Source: Parapedobacter sp042666505
Lineage (GTDB): Bacteria; Bacteroidota; Bacteroidia; Sphingobacteriales; Sphingobacteriaceae
Reading direction: 5' to 3'
NCBI RefSeq assembly: GCF_042666505.1
Contig: NZ_JBHTDN010000004.1
Coordinates: forward strand, 1-64,000
DNA length: 64,000 bases
Shown here: positions 18,249-26,320 of the stretch, piece by piece
Numbering within the stretch: position 1 is the first letter of the stretch
How the letters are laid out: each line of letters starts with the position of its first letter
The notes under the pieces: model-generated
Told to the model about the DNA's origin: nothing
What the model saw: the letters and a program-made list of their open reading frames with translations, nothing else
Database searches by the model: none
Made by a program: the position numbers and the translations under genes

Positions 18249-19865
18249 ATGGAACTACTCAAAATCAACAGCCGTGGAGACGCCGTAGAGTTGCTACAGG
18301 AATTACTCAATGAATATGGCCATGAATTGGTCGTCAACGGAATATTTGACGAGGCAACCGAGCAGGCTGTCCGGTCCTTCCAAAACGATCATGATCTAGT
18401 GGCTGACGGGATTGTCTATACCAAAACATGGACGAAGCTCATCAACGGGACACCGATAGATTTGAGTAAGATGGAAGACAAATACCTGAAAGAAGCAGAC
18501 CTTAACCGGGTTGCGGAAGCCCTATCCGTGGACGTTGCTATTATGAAGGCGGTGAATGAGGTAGAGAGCAGAGGCCGTGGATTCAACGCCGACGGCAACC
18601 CGAAAATACTGTTCGAAGGGCATGTATTCTGGAAGGAGTTGGAAAGGCGCGGGATCGATCCGGCAGCCCACGTTTCAGGCAACGAAGATGTGTTATACAA
18701 AAAATGGACGAAAGCTTACTACAAAGGCGGCATTGCGGAGTATGAGCGGCTAAACAAGGCCATCAACGTAATTCCCAATAACAGCAAAGTCGCCGACGCC
18801 GCTTATGCTTCTGCCTCATGGGGATTATTTCAGATTATGGGCTTTCATTACGAAACGTTGGGATATAGTTCAGTAACGGGATTCGTCGGCGATATGCAAT
18901 TGGGTGAACGGCAGCAACTGGAAGCATTTGGCAAATTCCTGCAAGCCAATAACCTGCTAACGTACCTCCGGAATCGGCAATGGGCGGAGTTCGCTAAGCG
19001 TTATAACGGTCCCGATTATGCAGCTAATCAATACGATATCAAATTAAAGGAAGCTTATCACAAATACGCATCCATATCGGCGGATGCCGGCGCGCCGAAA
19101 ACGGCTCGTGAGGCGATAAAAAAGGGAAGCACCGGAGCGTTGGTAAAAGAGCTGCAATCCATACTGAACGAGCTGGATTATGCCGTGCCGGTAAATGGGG
19201 TTTTTGACATCCAAACGGAGCAGGCCGTAAAAGATTTCCAAAGTTCGCATTTGGATAAGCACCAACAGCCACTGACCGTCGATGGCGTTGTCGGTGCGCT
19301 GACCTGGTGGGCGCTTGAAAATCCGCGCCCCCGCGTGGTGTCCGGTGTCATCGAATACCATAAATTACCTCCCTCAGAATATGGAGAAAGCCCGTTGGGA
19401 AGAGCGGCGCTGCGCATAGCCATCAATGAGTTGAAAGCCGGCGCAGGTGAGGTAGGCGGAAATAACAAAGGCCCCTGGGTGCGGAAATATATGGAGCCCG
19501 CCGGATTACCCGAGGGATATCCTTGGTGTGCGGCTTTCGTAAGCTGGTGCTTTCTGCAGGCCGTGGGCGGGAATCGTAAAGACATGCCATTCAAGTATTC
19601 AGCCGGCGCACGCGATGTATTCAACCAATTGAAAAATAAAGGCTGGAGTTTTTCGGGAGAGTCCGAGAAGCAACCGAAGCCGGGGGATGTCGTTTGCTGG
19701 TGGCGTACTTCGTTGGCGTCCGGAAATGGGCATATCGGCTTTGTTCACCACTGCAAAGATGGCTTCCTATATACCATTGAAGGCAACAAAGCAGCCAATG
19801 TCGCCGGATTTTCCTACGTAAAGACGCGCATGGAAAAATTGCTCGGGTTTGCCAGGGTTTATTGA
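18249..19865 (+). CDS. Peptidoglycan hydrolase: PG-binding, muramidase, PG-binding, CHAP
   Basis: 538 residues from the chosen start at 18249; an in-frame ATG at 18213 overlaps the tape-measure gene by 17 bases and adds an unmatched 12-residue stretch, whereas the later start begins right at the domain. Order: PG_binding_1 (~1-65), N-acetylmuramidase/DUF3380 (~75-275; E in MKAVNEVESRG, WGLFQIMG), second PG_binding_1 (~285-355), CHAP amidase/endopeptidase (~385-538; Cys in YPWCAAFVSW, His in GHIGFVHH). There is no signal peptide. It may be loaded on the particle to cross a target wall, or help release particles from the producer. Confidence 0.9.
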   Translation: MELLKINSRGDAVELLQELLNEYGHELVVNGIFDEATEQAVRSFQNDHDLVADGIVYTKTWTKLINGTPIDLSKMEDKYLKEADLNRVAEALSVDVAIMKAVNEVESRGRGFNADGNPKILFEGHVFWKELERRGIDPAAHVSGNEDVLYKKWTKAYYKGGIAEYERLNKAINVIPNNSKVADAAYASASWGLFQIMGFHYETLGYSSVTGFVGDMQLGERQQLEAFGKFLQANNLLTYLRNRQWAEFAKRYNGPDYAANQYDIKLKEAYHKYASISADAGAPKTAREAIKKGSTGALVKELQSILNELDYAVPVNGVFDIQTEQAVKDFQSSHLDKHQQPLTVDGVVGALTWWALENPRPRVVSGVIEYHKLPPSEYGESPLGRAALRIAINELKAGAGEVGGNNKGPWVRKYMEPAGLPEGYPWCAAFVSWCFLQAVGGNRKDMPFKYSAGARDVFNQLKNKGWSFSGESEKQPKPGDVVCWWRTSLASGNGHIGFVHHCKDGFLYTIEGNKAANVAGFSYVKTRMEKLLGFARVY

Positions 19866-19894
19866 TACATGATCGTTACTAAAATGCTACTGTG

Positions 19895-21670
19895 ATGCAG
19901 TCACCAAAAGTCACGTCAGATACCGAGGTTAAAAGAACCATCCCGGGCGTTTTTTTCCAACCCAAATTGAGGATAAACCAACCGGGCGACAAGTACGAAC
20001 AGGAAGCGGATGCAATGGCCGATCAAGTTATGCGGATGACCGTACAGCGCAAGTGCAAGCATTGCGAGGAAGAAGAAAAGCGGATCCATCGAAAAGAAAC
20101 CGACTTGGTTGCCCCACCGGTGGATGAAGAATTCGAAACCTATGTATCTTCACTGCATGGGCGCGGTACCGTACTGCCCCAGTCCGAGCGGGATTTTTTT
20201 GAACCCCGTTTCGGCTATGATTTCTCCACCGTGCGTATCCACACCGGAGGTGAGGCGGCGCAGTCGGCAGACCGGATCAATGCATTGGCCTATACTTCAG
20301 GGAATAACATCGTATTTAATGCCGGTCAGTATCAACCCGGATCTGAAAACGGAAAGCGGCTCTTGGCGCACGAGTTGACCCACGTGGTGCAGCAAGGAGG
20401 AGGCAACGGAGCCATACAACGGCAAACGGCACGTCGCGTGACGCCCAATGTGGTGGAAGTGGAACATGAAGGAGAACGCTACCGGGTAACCCGGGTGTTG
20501 GAGAGCAGACGGAGGGGCAGCGGATCTTCCGGCTCGATAGATGCCGACATTGACCGGACCAACATCACGATCACGATTAGGGTCTGTCGCGATACCACGC
20601 GGGGCACGGTCGAACTGGGTGCAAACATTCCGGAAAGCGCTATCGGAGTCGCCCGGAGAATTTTGGATGCCGTCACCCGCGGAGCCATCGGCGACATAGA
20701 AAGTGTGCTTGAAGGAGTCGATGTAACGCCTTTTATCGAAGTCTTGATTGCCCGATCCGGTCAGTTCAGCATCACGGCGCGGGGCGAAGTTACCGTTGGA
20801 CTGGAAGGCGTTACCGGAGGTGCAGGCTCCTTGGGTATTCGGATAGGGCCCCTCGACATCGGAATCCGGGGACAGGGAGACGATGAGGGATGGACGCTCG
20901 GCGGCAACATTACGGTTACCCCGGGCCGTACCGATGAAACATTTGAATGTACTTCGGTACCGCTTTCGGTCAAGCTGGTCTGCGAGAAGTGGCATGAGGC
21001 ATCGCCGTATAACATTACGGTTCCGGTTCCCTACCGGGACACCCAAAGCCGTTTTATATACTTCGACTATGCAGCTGCAACCATCGATCGGACCCGGAGC
21101 GCCCGGATGCTCACCGAGATTACAACGCTGCTGCAAGAAGGGTATCGGGTAACGCGTATCACAGGGCATACGTCTCCGGAAGGACCGATGCAACGGGGAA
21201 GGCGATTTGAGGGTAATGATCAATTGGGACAAAGCAGAGCAACCGCTGCACTCGCTGAAATTGAATCCATCTGCGCAGCGCAGCAATTACGCATGCGGGA
21301 TCCCAGACGGTGTACGGCAGATGCTGTACGCGATGTACAACCCATCGGACTAGGCGAGTTGTATACGCTTTCAGACGATAGGGGCCGCGAAATAGAGGGT
21401 AGGCAACTGGCACAGCATGCTGTCGATCAATTCAAAACCTCAGCGGATGAATCGGCTCATCGCACGGAAGAACTGCTGGAACAAATGGAAACGATGAGTC
21501 CAGAGCAGCAACGCGATACGGTATATCCGCTGTTGCGCCGGGCAACCATCACGTTGGAAAAAAGCGGCATGCGAGACGAACAAATAACGCTGGAAGAACC
21601 GGCAGGTTATCGCAGGGTGGGCTGTCCGCAAGCAGTCGAAACAGCCGCTCGCGTGCAGTTTTCACTTTAA
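19895..21670 (+). CDS. DUF4157 (eCIS core) protein with OmpA-like C-terminus
   Basis: 591 residues; an in-frame GTG lies three bases upstream. Residues ~20-55 carry the Cys cluster KCKHCEEEEKR. Residues ~75-165 are the DUF4157 domain, with FGYDFSTVRIHTGGEAAQSA, ALAYTSGNNIVF and the zinc-protease-like LLAHELTHVVQQG. A glycine-rich beta domain follows (~175-350), then an OmpA-like segment (~385-470, YFDYAAATID...ITGHTSPEG...SRATAAL). DUF4157 proteins accompany eCIS loci and are often fused to toxin domains. Whether the HELTH motif is catalytic or structural is not known. Candidate cargo or cargo carrier. Confidence 0.85.
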   Translation: MQSPKVTSDTEVKRTIPGVFFQPKLRINQPGDKYEQEADAMADQVMRMTVQRKCKHCEEEEKRIHRKETDLVAPPVDEEFETYVSSLHGRGTVLPQSERDFFEPRFGYDFSTVRIHTGGEAAQSADRINALAYTSGNNIVFNAGQYQPGSENGKRLLAHELTHVVQQGGGNGAIQRQTARRVTPNVVEVEHEGERYRVTRVLESRRRGSGSSGSIDADIDRTNITITIRVCRDTTRGTVELGANIPESAIGVARRILDAVTRGAIGDIESVLEGVDVTPFIEVLIARSGQFSITARGEVTVGLEGVTGGAGSLGIRIGPLDIGIRGQGDDEGWTLGGNITVTPGRTDETFECTSVPLSVKLVCEKWHEASPYNITVPVPYRDTQSRFIYFDYAAATIDRTRSARMLTEITTLLQEGYRVTRITGHTSPEGPMQRGRRFEGNDQLGQSRATAALAEIESICAAQQLRMRDPRRCTADAVRDVQPIGLGELYTLSDDRGREIEGRQLAQHAVDQFKTSADESAHRTEELLEQMETMSPEQQRDTVYPLLRRATITLEKSGMRDEQITLEEPAGYRRVGCPQAVETAARVQFSL

Positions 21671-21690
21671 CTGACCGATTTGGTAACATC

Positions 21691-21786
21691 ATGAATTTCT
21701 GGGAACGACTAACAGATAGATTGCACATGCATGAAGTGCTGCTCTTCATATTGGAAGTTTGCTTTTTTTGGTTTTGCTCATTTTAA
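21691..21786 (+). CDS. Possible 31-residue membrane peptide
   Basis: An ATG-initiated frame encodes MNFWERLTDRLHMHEVLLFI and a hydrophobic, aromatic end (VCFFWFCSF). It would be an amphipathic head with a single membrane segment. It lies between the DUF4157 gene and the next small ORF. There is no homology evidence; it could be chance or a remnant. Confidence 0.25.
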   Translation: MNFWERLTDRLHMHEVLLFILEVCFFWFCSF

Positions 21787-21795
21787 GGGTATGAT

Positions 21796-22011
21796 ATGTT
21801 TTTCTTTATGATACCGCTTGACAACGATATGATGACGCGTAATAGGCTTGGACAGGATTTTCAGCAACGGGCATCGGAGCATGCGTTCGGGCATATGTTG
21901 GGTGTACCGCATATCGAGTGTGATCCACAGACCGGTACCTGCCCATCCCATACGCCGGTATACCCGATCGGTGACTATCCAATGCCGGGCAGGGCTTCTC
22001 ACATAACTTAA
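21796..22011 (+). CDS. Small unknown protein upstream of the metalloprotease cargo
   Basis: A 71-residue frame (or 67 residues from the ATG at 21808). It holds QDFQQRASEHAFGHMLGVPH and a His/Cys-containing tail with CDPQTGTC and PVYPIGDYPMPGR. It does not match a family that I recognise. It ends 11 bases before the metalloprotease gene and is in the same orientation, so it may be co-translated and serve that cargo, for example as a chaperone, a loading partner or an inhibitor; that is inference. It may also be a degraded effector fragment. Confidence 0.45.
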   Translation: MFFFMIPLDNDMMTRNRLGQDFQQRASEHAFGHMLGVPHIECDPQTGTCPSHTPVYPIGDYPMPGRASHIT

Positions 22012-22022
22012 CGACAAACCTT

Positions 22023-23138
22023 ATGGCGTACGATCATAAACCGCGGATTTCATCCTTGTCAATGCCGGTAGTCACGTTCCCCGGCAGTCACACCGGTTCG
22101 GGTGCCATGCCTTTTTTCCAGCCTGCACTCAGTCCGTTACGCAATCAGGTCGGCCAGCGCAGCCCGCAACGACAGCCCGATCCTTTATTCAGGTCTGTCC
22201 CCCAGGGAGAGATCAGCCGTGCGGAATTTGATCAATACCTGAGGGATTATTTTGGTGTACAGGATATCCATACAGGCACTCAGACCGAACAAGAAGTGTC
22301 TTTGACCAGACACGGGCGCCCGGCACCTTCCATTCCCAACTGGGAATCCTGGGACCCCGGGACCTCTTCGGCTGACTACGCCCATATCATCCAAGCAATT
22401 GAAGATGTTGCAGCAACCTTCGGTGCCATCCCGACCATCCGTACGGTGGTGTTTTTTAAGATGGATTATGAGCCGAACGCCGCCAGTGTCGGTATTGCGA
22501 GACCCGACGTCGGGGCCTCATTCGGAGGGGGAAAGTTGACGATTTTTGAAGCATTTTCGCGTAGTCGTGCGTTTCCGAATGCTAGGAGCAATGCCAGCGG
22601 TTCCCATCCTTCTGCGGGGGTGGTTCTTGCTCCTGCAGCCGGAGAAACGCCCGGAGCGCCCCTGCCTTATCAATCGCGTGTACACAGCCTGCGGGAAAAC
22701 ATCGTGCACGAGTTGGGACACGCGATGGCTGAAGATGCGCACCGTGCCGATCCCAATGTATTTACCGAGTTCAATCGTGCAACCGGCTGGGTTGGCGGCC
22801 GGTTATTTGATATCGGCCAGCAGGCAGTAGCCGATGCGATAGATCAGGGTATACCGCCGCCTGCCCAATATCACATTCAGGACCACGATTGGAACAGTCC
22901 GCGGTGGAACGAACAACCGATGTCCCGCTATGCCGTGGCGGGAGGTCCCGGAGAGGATTTTGCGGAAACCATCGCAGCGTTCGTCTACGCTAATTCGGTA
23001 CTGCAACAACGTTCACCGGCACGGTATCGATTCATCAGAGATCATATCGATCTATGGAGGGCACAAATGCAAGCGCTGCCACCACCCGTAATGCGTGGGG
23101 ATTTTCCGCTGATTGAAGAATTCCGCCATATGGCTTAA
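22023..23138 (+). CDS. Putative zinc-metalloprotease cargo (effector) of the eCIS
   Basis: A 371-residue protein without a signal peptide. Its first ~80 residues are Pro/Gln/Ser-rich and low in structure. Residues ~220-300 carry NIVHELGHAMAED, the HEXXH zinc-site motif, and about 75 residues later GPGEDFAETIAAFVY, whose Glu could be the third zinc ligand of a gluzincin. A hydrophobic TIRTVVFFKM strand and a glycine-rich piece precede the motif. Its location between the DUF4157 gene and the AAA+ ATPase is the usual cargo slot in eCIS clusters. The substrate is unknown. I am fairly confident about the metalloprotease fold and less sure of the effector role. Confidence 0.7.
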   Translation: MAYDHKPRISSLSMPVVTFPGSHTGSGAMPFFQPALSPLRNQVGQRSPQRQPDPLFRSVPQGEISRAEFDQYLRDYFGVQDIHTGTQTEQEVSLTRHGRPAPSIPNWESWDPGTSSADYAHIIQAIEDVAATFGAIPTIRTVVFFKMDYEPNAASVGIARPDVGASFGGGKLTIFEAFSRSRAFPNARSNASGSHPSAGVVLAPAAGETPGAPLPYQSRVHSLRENIVHELGHAMAEDAHRADPNVFTEFNRATGWVGGRLFDIGQQAVADAIDQGIPPPAQYHIQDHDWNSPRWNEQPMSRYAVAGGPGEDFAETIAAFVYANSVLQQRSPARYRFIRDHIDLWRAQMQALPPPVMRGDFPLIEEFRHMA

Positions 23139-23148
23139 CACTGAAAAT

Positions 23149-24486
23149 ATGAACGGACAGATGTTGATACCTACATTGACCGATCTGCTTGGGCAAACCG
23201 AACAGCTTGTTACGCGCAGGCTTCGCGCGTACTTCGCGCCAGATCAGGACTACGCCGACGAACCGTGGCATTGGACGGTGAAAGATGATGGGTCTTACGG
23301 TTCGATGTGCTTAATGCAGTCAACGGATATTGAAAAAACGATGCTTATGTTATCCTTGGCTCCCCATGTCCGTCCTGCTTTTTACGACCGCATCATCCAG
23401 GATTTTTTACCCAATGGCGGCGACATTATCGAAATGGGAGGTGTAAAGAATGTGGGCAACCACCGTGGATTTCTACCCACGGGCGAAACCGTTTTGTTTA
23501 TTATCGCCGGGGATGATTTCGAAAAGCGCATAAATGTTCAGCGGCAACTCATGGGAGAAAGCCAGTTAATAAAACAAGGTGTGATTTACCTGGAGGCAGT
23601 AAAGGAAAGTGAACCCCCGATGAGTGGGAGGCTGATCATAACGCCGGAATGGCTATCGAAATTATTACTCGGCAAAAAGCTACGGCCCGTGTTTGGCCCG
23701 GATTTCCCAGCTAAGCCGATCAGTACGTTGCTGGAGTGGCCGGATTTGGTGATCGCCGATAAAACACGCCAGCAGTTAGCGGATATCCGGACATGGCTTC
23801 GCCATAATGCGGCGCTGGTTGACCAATGGGAAATGCAGCGGGTAATCAAACCCGGCTACCGGGTGCTTTTTTACGGGCCGTCCGGTACAGGCAAGACACT
23901 TACGGCGACGTTATTGGGTAAAGAATTCAACCGGGAGGTCTTTCGGATCGATCTCTCCCAGGTGGTATCCAAGTACATTGGCGAAACCGAGAAGAACCTG
24001 GAAAAAATCTTTCAGCGTGCGGAAAATCAGGATTGGATACTGTTTTTCGACGAAGCAGACGCGCTATTTGGCAAGCGATCCAATGTGCAGAGTTCCCACG
24101 ACCGGTATGCCAATCAAGAAGTAGCCTACTTATTGCAACGGGTCGAAGATTTTCCGGGGCTGGTTATTTTGGCTTCCAATTTTAAAAATAACATCGATAA
24201 AGCATTTATGAGACGCTTTAATGCCGTGGTTCATTTTCCCATGCCCGGTGTCGCGGAACGGTTCAAGCTTTGGCAAACCATTATTCCGGCCAAAGGCATG
24301 CTTCCGGACAACATGCCGCTCAAAGAAGTTGCCGAAAAGTATGAACTCAGTGGCTCGGCAATCGTGCAGGCCGTACACTACGCGGCGTTGCAAGCCTTTT
24401 CAAAGGCCGCCCATTTTATAGAGAAGGATGATTTGCTTGCGGGTATACGCCGTGAATTTGAGAAAGAAGACCGGGTATTTAAGTAA
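23149..24486 (+). CDS. AAA+ ATPase of the eCIS (Pvc15/Afp15-like)
   Basis: 445 residues from the ATG at 23149; a longer TTG-started version would overlap the metalloprotease gene. Walker A is GPSGTGKT (~242), Walker B ILFFDEADALFGKR (~297), and the arginine-finger region is FMRRFNAVVHFPMP (~353). The N-terminal ~200 residues are a family-specific domain. Such ATPases close most eCIS loci and are needed for loading or assembling cargo. The gene ends two bases from a convergent gene, so no terminator fits between them. Confidence 0.92.
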   Translation: MNGQMLIPTLTDLLGQTEQLVTRRLRAYFAPDQDYADEPWHWTVKDDGSYGSMCLMQSTDIEKTMLMLSLAPHVRPAFYDRIIQDFLPNGGDIIEMGGVKNVGNHRGFLPTGETVLFIIAGDDFEKRINVQRQLMGESQLIKQGVIYLEAVKESEPPMSGRLIITPEWLSKLLLGKKLRPVFGPDFPAKPISTLLEWPDLVIADKTRQQLADIRTWLRHNAALVDQWEMQRVIKPGYRVLFYGPSGTGKTLTATLLGKEFNREVFRIDLSQVVSKYIGETEKNLEKIFQRAENQDWILFFDEADALFGKRSNVQSSHDRYANQEVAYLLQRVEDFPGLVILASNFKNNIDKAFMRRFNAVVHFPMPGVAERFKLWQTIIPAKGMLPDNMPLKEVAEKYELSGSAIVQAVHYAALQAFSKAAHFIEKDDLLAGIRREFEKEDRVFK

Positions 24487-24488
24487 CG

Positions 24489-25592
24489 TTATGATTCGTT
24501 ATCCTCATTTTTTTGGTTGGTGATTCCCGGCTTAAAACGGGGCTTGAACCCCAGCGGCTTTGCAGGCGTCTGATCGGCGGCTTCTTTTGGTGCAGCTGCC
24601 GGGTCGGATGACTCCGGTTGATCTGGCTTCTCGGATTCTGGACCTTCCACTGGCCCTTGGGGTGTGGCTGGTTTGGTTACGCCGGCCTTAAATCGGGGTT
24701 TAAATCCGGTAGGAGCGTTGGCTTTCTGAGGCACTTCCTCTATGGGCGGTTTGCTTTCCGCAAGCTTGTTTTCGGTTGGTTCTGTCGGTGCAGCAGGTTT
24801 CGTTATGCCCGGCTTAAAACGGGGCTTGAACCCAATAGGCTTTGCAGGCGTCTGCTCGGGGATTTCTTGTGGCGCAGCTGCCGGGTCGGATGGCTCCGGT
24901 TGATCTGGCGTCTGTGATTCTGGATCTTCCGCTGGCTCCTGGGGTATGGCCGGTTTGGTTACGCCGGCCTTAAACCGGGGTTTGAACCCGGTAGGGCTCG
25001 TTATTTGGGAAGCTTGCTCGGGGGCGTCTCTTTGGACAGCTGTTTCCGCGGCCGGATCGGCAGTTTTGGGAGACGCTTCGTCTACGGACGATTTGCTTTC
25101 TGCAGGCTTATTTTCGGTTGATTCTGCCGACGGAGCAGGTTTTGCCGCGCCAGGTTTAAACCGTGGTTTGAACCCCGAAGGAGCATTGGCTTTCTGAGGC
25201 ACTTCGTCTACGGGCGGTTTACTTTCCGCAGGCTTATTTTCGGTTGATTCTGCCGATGGAGCAGATTTCGTCGTGCCCGGCTTAAACCGGGGTTTGAAGC
25301 CCGAAGGACTCACCGATGATAATCCGGTTGAAGGCGCGGCCGTACCCGAAAGCGCGCCGGATGCGAGGGGTTGAGTCGAAGCGGGAGTATCAGCTTTGGT
25401 TCCTACTGGCGCTGATTCCGTCAACCGGTAATCTTTGCGGAGCCGATTGAACCAATATTTCTTGGTATGGTCGAAACTTTTTTCGCCCATTTGTTCATAG
25501 TGACTGCGGAATTCCTCATATAAAGCCGGCTTGGCACGTTGCAGTTGTGCCAGATCGATTTTCTTCTTAATGAAAAATTCTTCGAAAGTCAT
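24489..25592 (-). CDS. Proline-rich protein with six GFKPRFK repeats
   Basis: A 367-residue protein. Residues 1-57 form a helical, charged domain (FEEFFIKKKIDLAQLQRAKP ... KKYWFNRLRKDYRL). The rest is Pro/Ala/Glu/Ser/Lys-rich and disordered, interrupted by six copies of GFKPRFK(P/A)G(I/V/T/A)TK at residues ~98, 140, 202, 254, 296 and 348. Linkers come in two kinds (a TENKPAESKPPVDEVPQK type and a QPEPSDPAAAP type), so the array grew by block duplication. The start codon overlaps the yebC stop (TGATG). Similar proteins seem to occur in related Sphingobacteriales, but I know of no assigned function. The basic-aromatic motifs could bind nucleic acid or a protein pocket. Confidence 0.8.
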   Translation of the reverse strand: MTFEEFFIKKKIDLAQLQRAKPALYEEFRSHYEQMGEKSFDHTKKYWFNRLRKDYRLTESAPVGTKADTPASTQPLASGALSGTAAPSTGLSSVSPSGFKPRFKPGTTKSAPSAESTENKPAESKPPVDEVPQKANAPSGFKPRFKPGAAKPAPSAESTENKPAESKSSVDEASPKTADPAAETAVQRDAPEQASQITSPTGFKPRFKAGVTKPAIPQEPAEDPESQTPDQPEPSDPAAAPQEIPEQTPAKPIGFKPRFKPGITKPAAPTEPTENKLAESKPPIEEVPQKANAPTGFKPRFKAGVTKPATPQGPVEGPESEKPDQPESSDPAAAPKEAADQTPAKPLGFKPRFKPGITNQKNEDNES

Positions 25593-26317
25593 CAGACCAT
25601 GTTGTGATATACAGCTTGTACATCATCATCTTCCTCGATTTTATCGATCAATTTGAGCACTTCAGCTGCGTCTTCTTCAGAGACTTCTGTATTTGATAAC
25701 GCAATCCGTTCCAGTTTTGCACTTTTAATTTCAATACCTTTTTCTTCGAGCAAACGCTGCATATTGCCAAAATCCTCAAACGAGGTTTGCGCTACCACCA
25801 CGTCATTCCCTTCTTCATCCGCTTCCACATAAAGCTCTTCCAATCCTCCGTCAATTAGCTCCAGCTCCAATTCTTCTAAATCCACGTCTTCCCCTACAGT
25901 AAACCGAAAAATCGATTTTCGTTGAAAAATGAAATCCAATGAGCCGGTTTTACCCAATGTGCCGCCCGCTTTGCTAAAGTAACTGCGGATGTTGGCAACC
26001 GTGCGATTGGTATTATCTGTCGCGGTCTCGATGAGAACGGGTACGCCATGTGGGCCATATCCTTCGTATACATGTTCTTCGTAACCCTTTGCATCCTTAT
26101 CCGAAGCCCTTTTGATCGCAGCTTCGATGCGGTCTTTTGGCATATTTACGGCCTTTGCATTCTGGATAGCCGTACGTAGACGTGAGTTGCCTTCTGGATT
26201 GGGACCTCCTTCTTTGACTGATATGGCAATTTCCTTGCCCAAGCGCGTGAATTGTACAGCCATTTTGGCCCAACGCTTGAATTTGCGCTCTTTCCTAAAT
26301 TCAAATGCTCTTCCCAT
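25592..26317 (-). CDS. yebC: YebC/PmpR/TACO1 family protein
   Basis: A 241-residue protein of standard length. MGRAFEFRKERKFKRWAKMA, 'GGPNPEGNSRLRTAIQNAKAVNMPKDRIEAAIKRA' in pieces, and YEGYGPHGVPVLIE are family hallmarks. The family was described as DNA-binding regulators; the TACO1 side of the family acts on the ribosome in translation of difficult, proline-containing stretches. It sits third in a minus-strand operon: it starts three bases after the dehydrogenase gene ends, and its stop overlaps the start of a proline-rich repeat protein. Confidence 0.95.
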   Translation of the reverse strand: MGRAFEFRKERKFKRWAKMAVQFTRLGKEIAISVKEGGPNPEGNSRLRTAIQNAKAVNMPKDRIEAAIKRASDKDAKGYEEHVYEGYGPHGVPVLIETATDNTNRTVANIRSYFSKAGGTLGKTGSLDFIFQRKSIFRFTVGEDVDLEELELELIDGGLEELYVEADEEGNDVVVAQTSFEDFGNMQRLLEEKGIEIKSAKLERIALSNTEVSEEDAAEVLKLIDKIEEDDDVQAVYHNMV

Positions 26318-26320
26318 CTT

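Noticed and set aside
20297..21286. 329-codon open frame antisense to the DUF4157 gene
   Set aside because: It is a shadow of the high-GC third positions of the sense gene. The sense frame has clear domains; the antisense product has low-complexity Arg/Ser/Cys composition and no start context.
24618..25197. Plus-strand frames opposite the GFKPRFK protein
   Set aside because: Antisense of the repetitive Pro/Ala-rich gene; the repeats make Gly/Phe/Trp-rich chance frames.
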